This document shows positions 14,644 to 14,799 of a DNA stretch of 14,799 nucleotides, piece by piece. Both the position numbers and the translations under genes were made by a program. How positions within the stretch are numbered: position 1 is the stretch's first letter; each line of letters starts with the position of its first letter. Source of the DNA: Ferruginibacter sp. (GTDB lineage: Bacteria; Bacteroidota; Bacteroidia; Chitinophagales; Chitinophagaceae); assembly GCA_018057635.1 (NCBI GenBank), contig JAGPDJ010000024.1:1-14799 (forward strand), read 5' to 3'. The notes beneath the pieces are model-generated. The model saw only the letters and a program-made list of their open reading frames with translations. It searched no databases and was not told the origin of the DNA.

Positions 14644-14799
14644 TTATTTTATGTCAAAATCCACCACAACTTTTTCTGAGCGAGGGTGGCTCTGGCAGGT
14701 GAGTATAAAGCCATTTTCCAGTTCTTCTTTTTCAAGCGCATAATTAACGTCCATGTTTACTTCACCTTCTACCAGTTTGGCACGGCAGGTTGCACAAAC
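14644..14799 (-). CDS. paaE: Phenylacetyl-CoA epoxidase reductase PaaE, C-terminal part only
   Basis: The last 51 codons of a minus-strand gene run in from the right edge, with the stop at 14646-14644. The peptide contains VCATCRAKLVEGEVNMDVNY and then GFILTCQSHPRSEKVVVDFD: two cysteines of a plant-type 2Fe-2S cluster (CxxC) and the distal cysteine (TCQS), in the wording typical of the C-terminal ferredoxin domain of PaaE/PaaK. The upstream FAD/NAD-binding part lies outside the window. PaaE passes electrons from NADPH to the PaaA diiron site. It is on the same strand as paaABC but about 12.9 kb upstream of paaA, with the signalling genes between. A different ferredoxin-reductase of the same family remains possible, since only this end is visible. 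Confidence 0.85.
   Translation of the reverse strand, partial: VCATCRAKLVEGEVNMDVNYALEKEELENGFILTCQSHPRSEKVVVDFDIK

Noticed and set aside
1..14799. CRISPR array, tRNA, rRNA, insertion sequence or integrase
   Set aside because: No regularly spaced repeats with unique spacers, no tRNA-like cloverleaf noticed, and no transposase or recombinase reading frame in any supported gene.

Overview
The window looks like chromosomal DNA of a Bacteroidota bacterium, most likely a Chitinophagaceae relative. The grounds are a secreted repeat protein with a C-terminal type IX secretion (T9SS) sorting domain, a lipoprotein with an acidic patch after the lipobox cysteine, promoters resembling the Bacteroidota form (TTG, about 20 bp, TAnnTTTG-like) rather than the sigma70 form, moderate to low GC, and start codons mostly without strong Shine-Dalgarno sequences. 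Every family name given here comes from reading motifs by eye; no database was searched.

Left edge (1-1814, minus strand): the phenylacetyl-CoA epoxidase genes paaA, paaB and the first 84 codons of paaC. A perfect 8+2+8 palindrome of TetR-operator type lies inside the predicted paaA promoter. The paaE reductase reappears only at the far right edge, as its last 51 codons on the minus strand. The paa genes are therefore separated by about 12.9 kb of signalling and surface genes. paaC carries a three-copy octanucleotide repeat just after its start codon, and the paaA-paaB gap carries five copies of CACGAATT.

Centre left (1815-5125): a TPR-type membrane sensor histidine kinase and a NarL/FixJ-type response regulator form a two-gene minus-strand operon. 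Divergent from it is a small lipoprotein gene. A 13-base word, AAATTGAGTATTT, occurs upstream of both this lipoprotein and the next plus-strand gene, and is a candidate site for the adjacent regulator.

Centre (5266-8613): a 1101-residue secreted protein with fourteen units of about 50 residues of the Gloeo/Verruco (GloVer) type, probably two seven-bladed beta-propellers, followed by two beta domains and a T9SS sorting domain. A strong intrinsic terminator ends it.

Right (8614-14620, plus strand): a 496-base gap with a good Bacteroidota promoter, then a tightly packed four-gene operon: FHA-TM-trypsin-like protease, Hanks-type Ser/Thr kinase with TM and PEGA-like tail, PP2C phosphatase, and a second Hanks-type kinase with TM, long charged/proline linker and a beta-rich tail. 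Read together it is a self-contained phosphorylation module with writers, eraser and phospho-threonine reader. Three of its four proteins cross the membrane, and the reader is fused to a protease predicted to lie outside the cytoplasm. This inside-to-outside link between Ser/Thr phosphorylation and proteolysis is the most interesting feature of the window.
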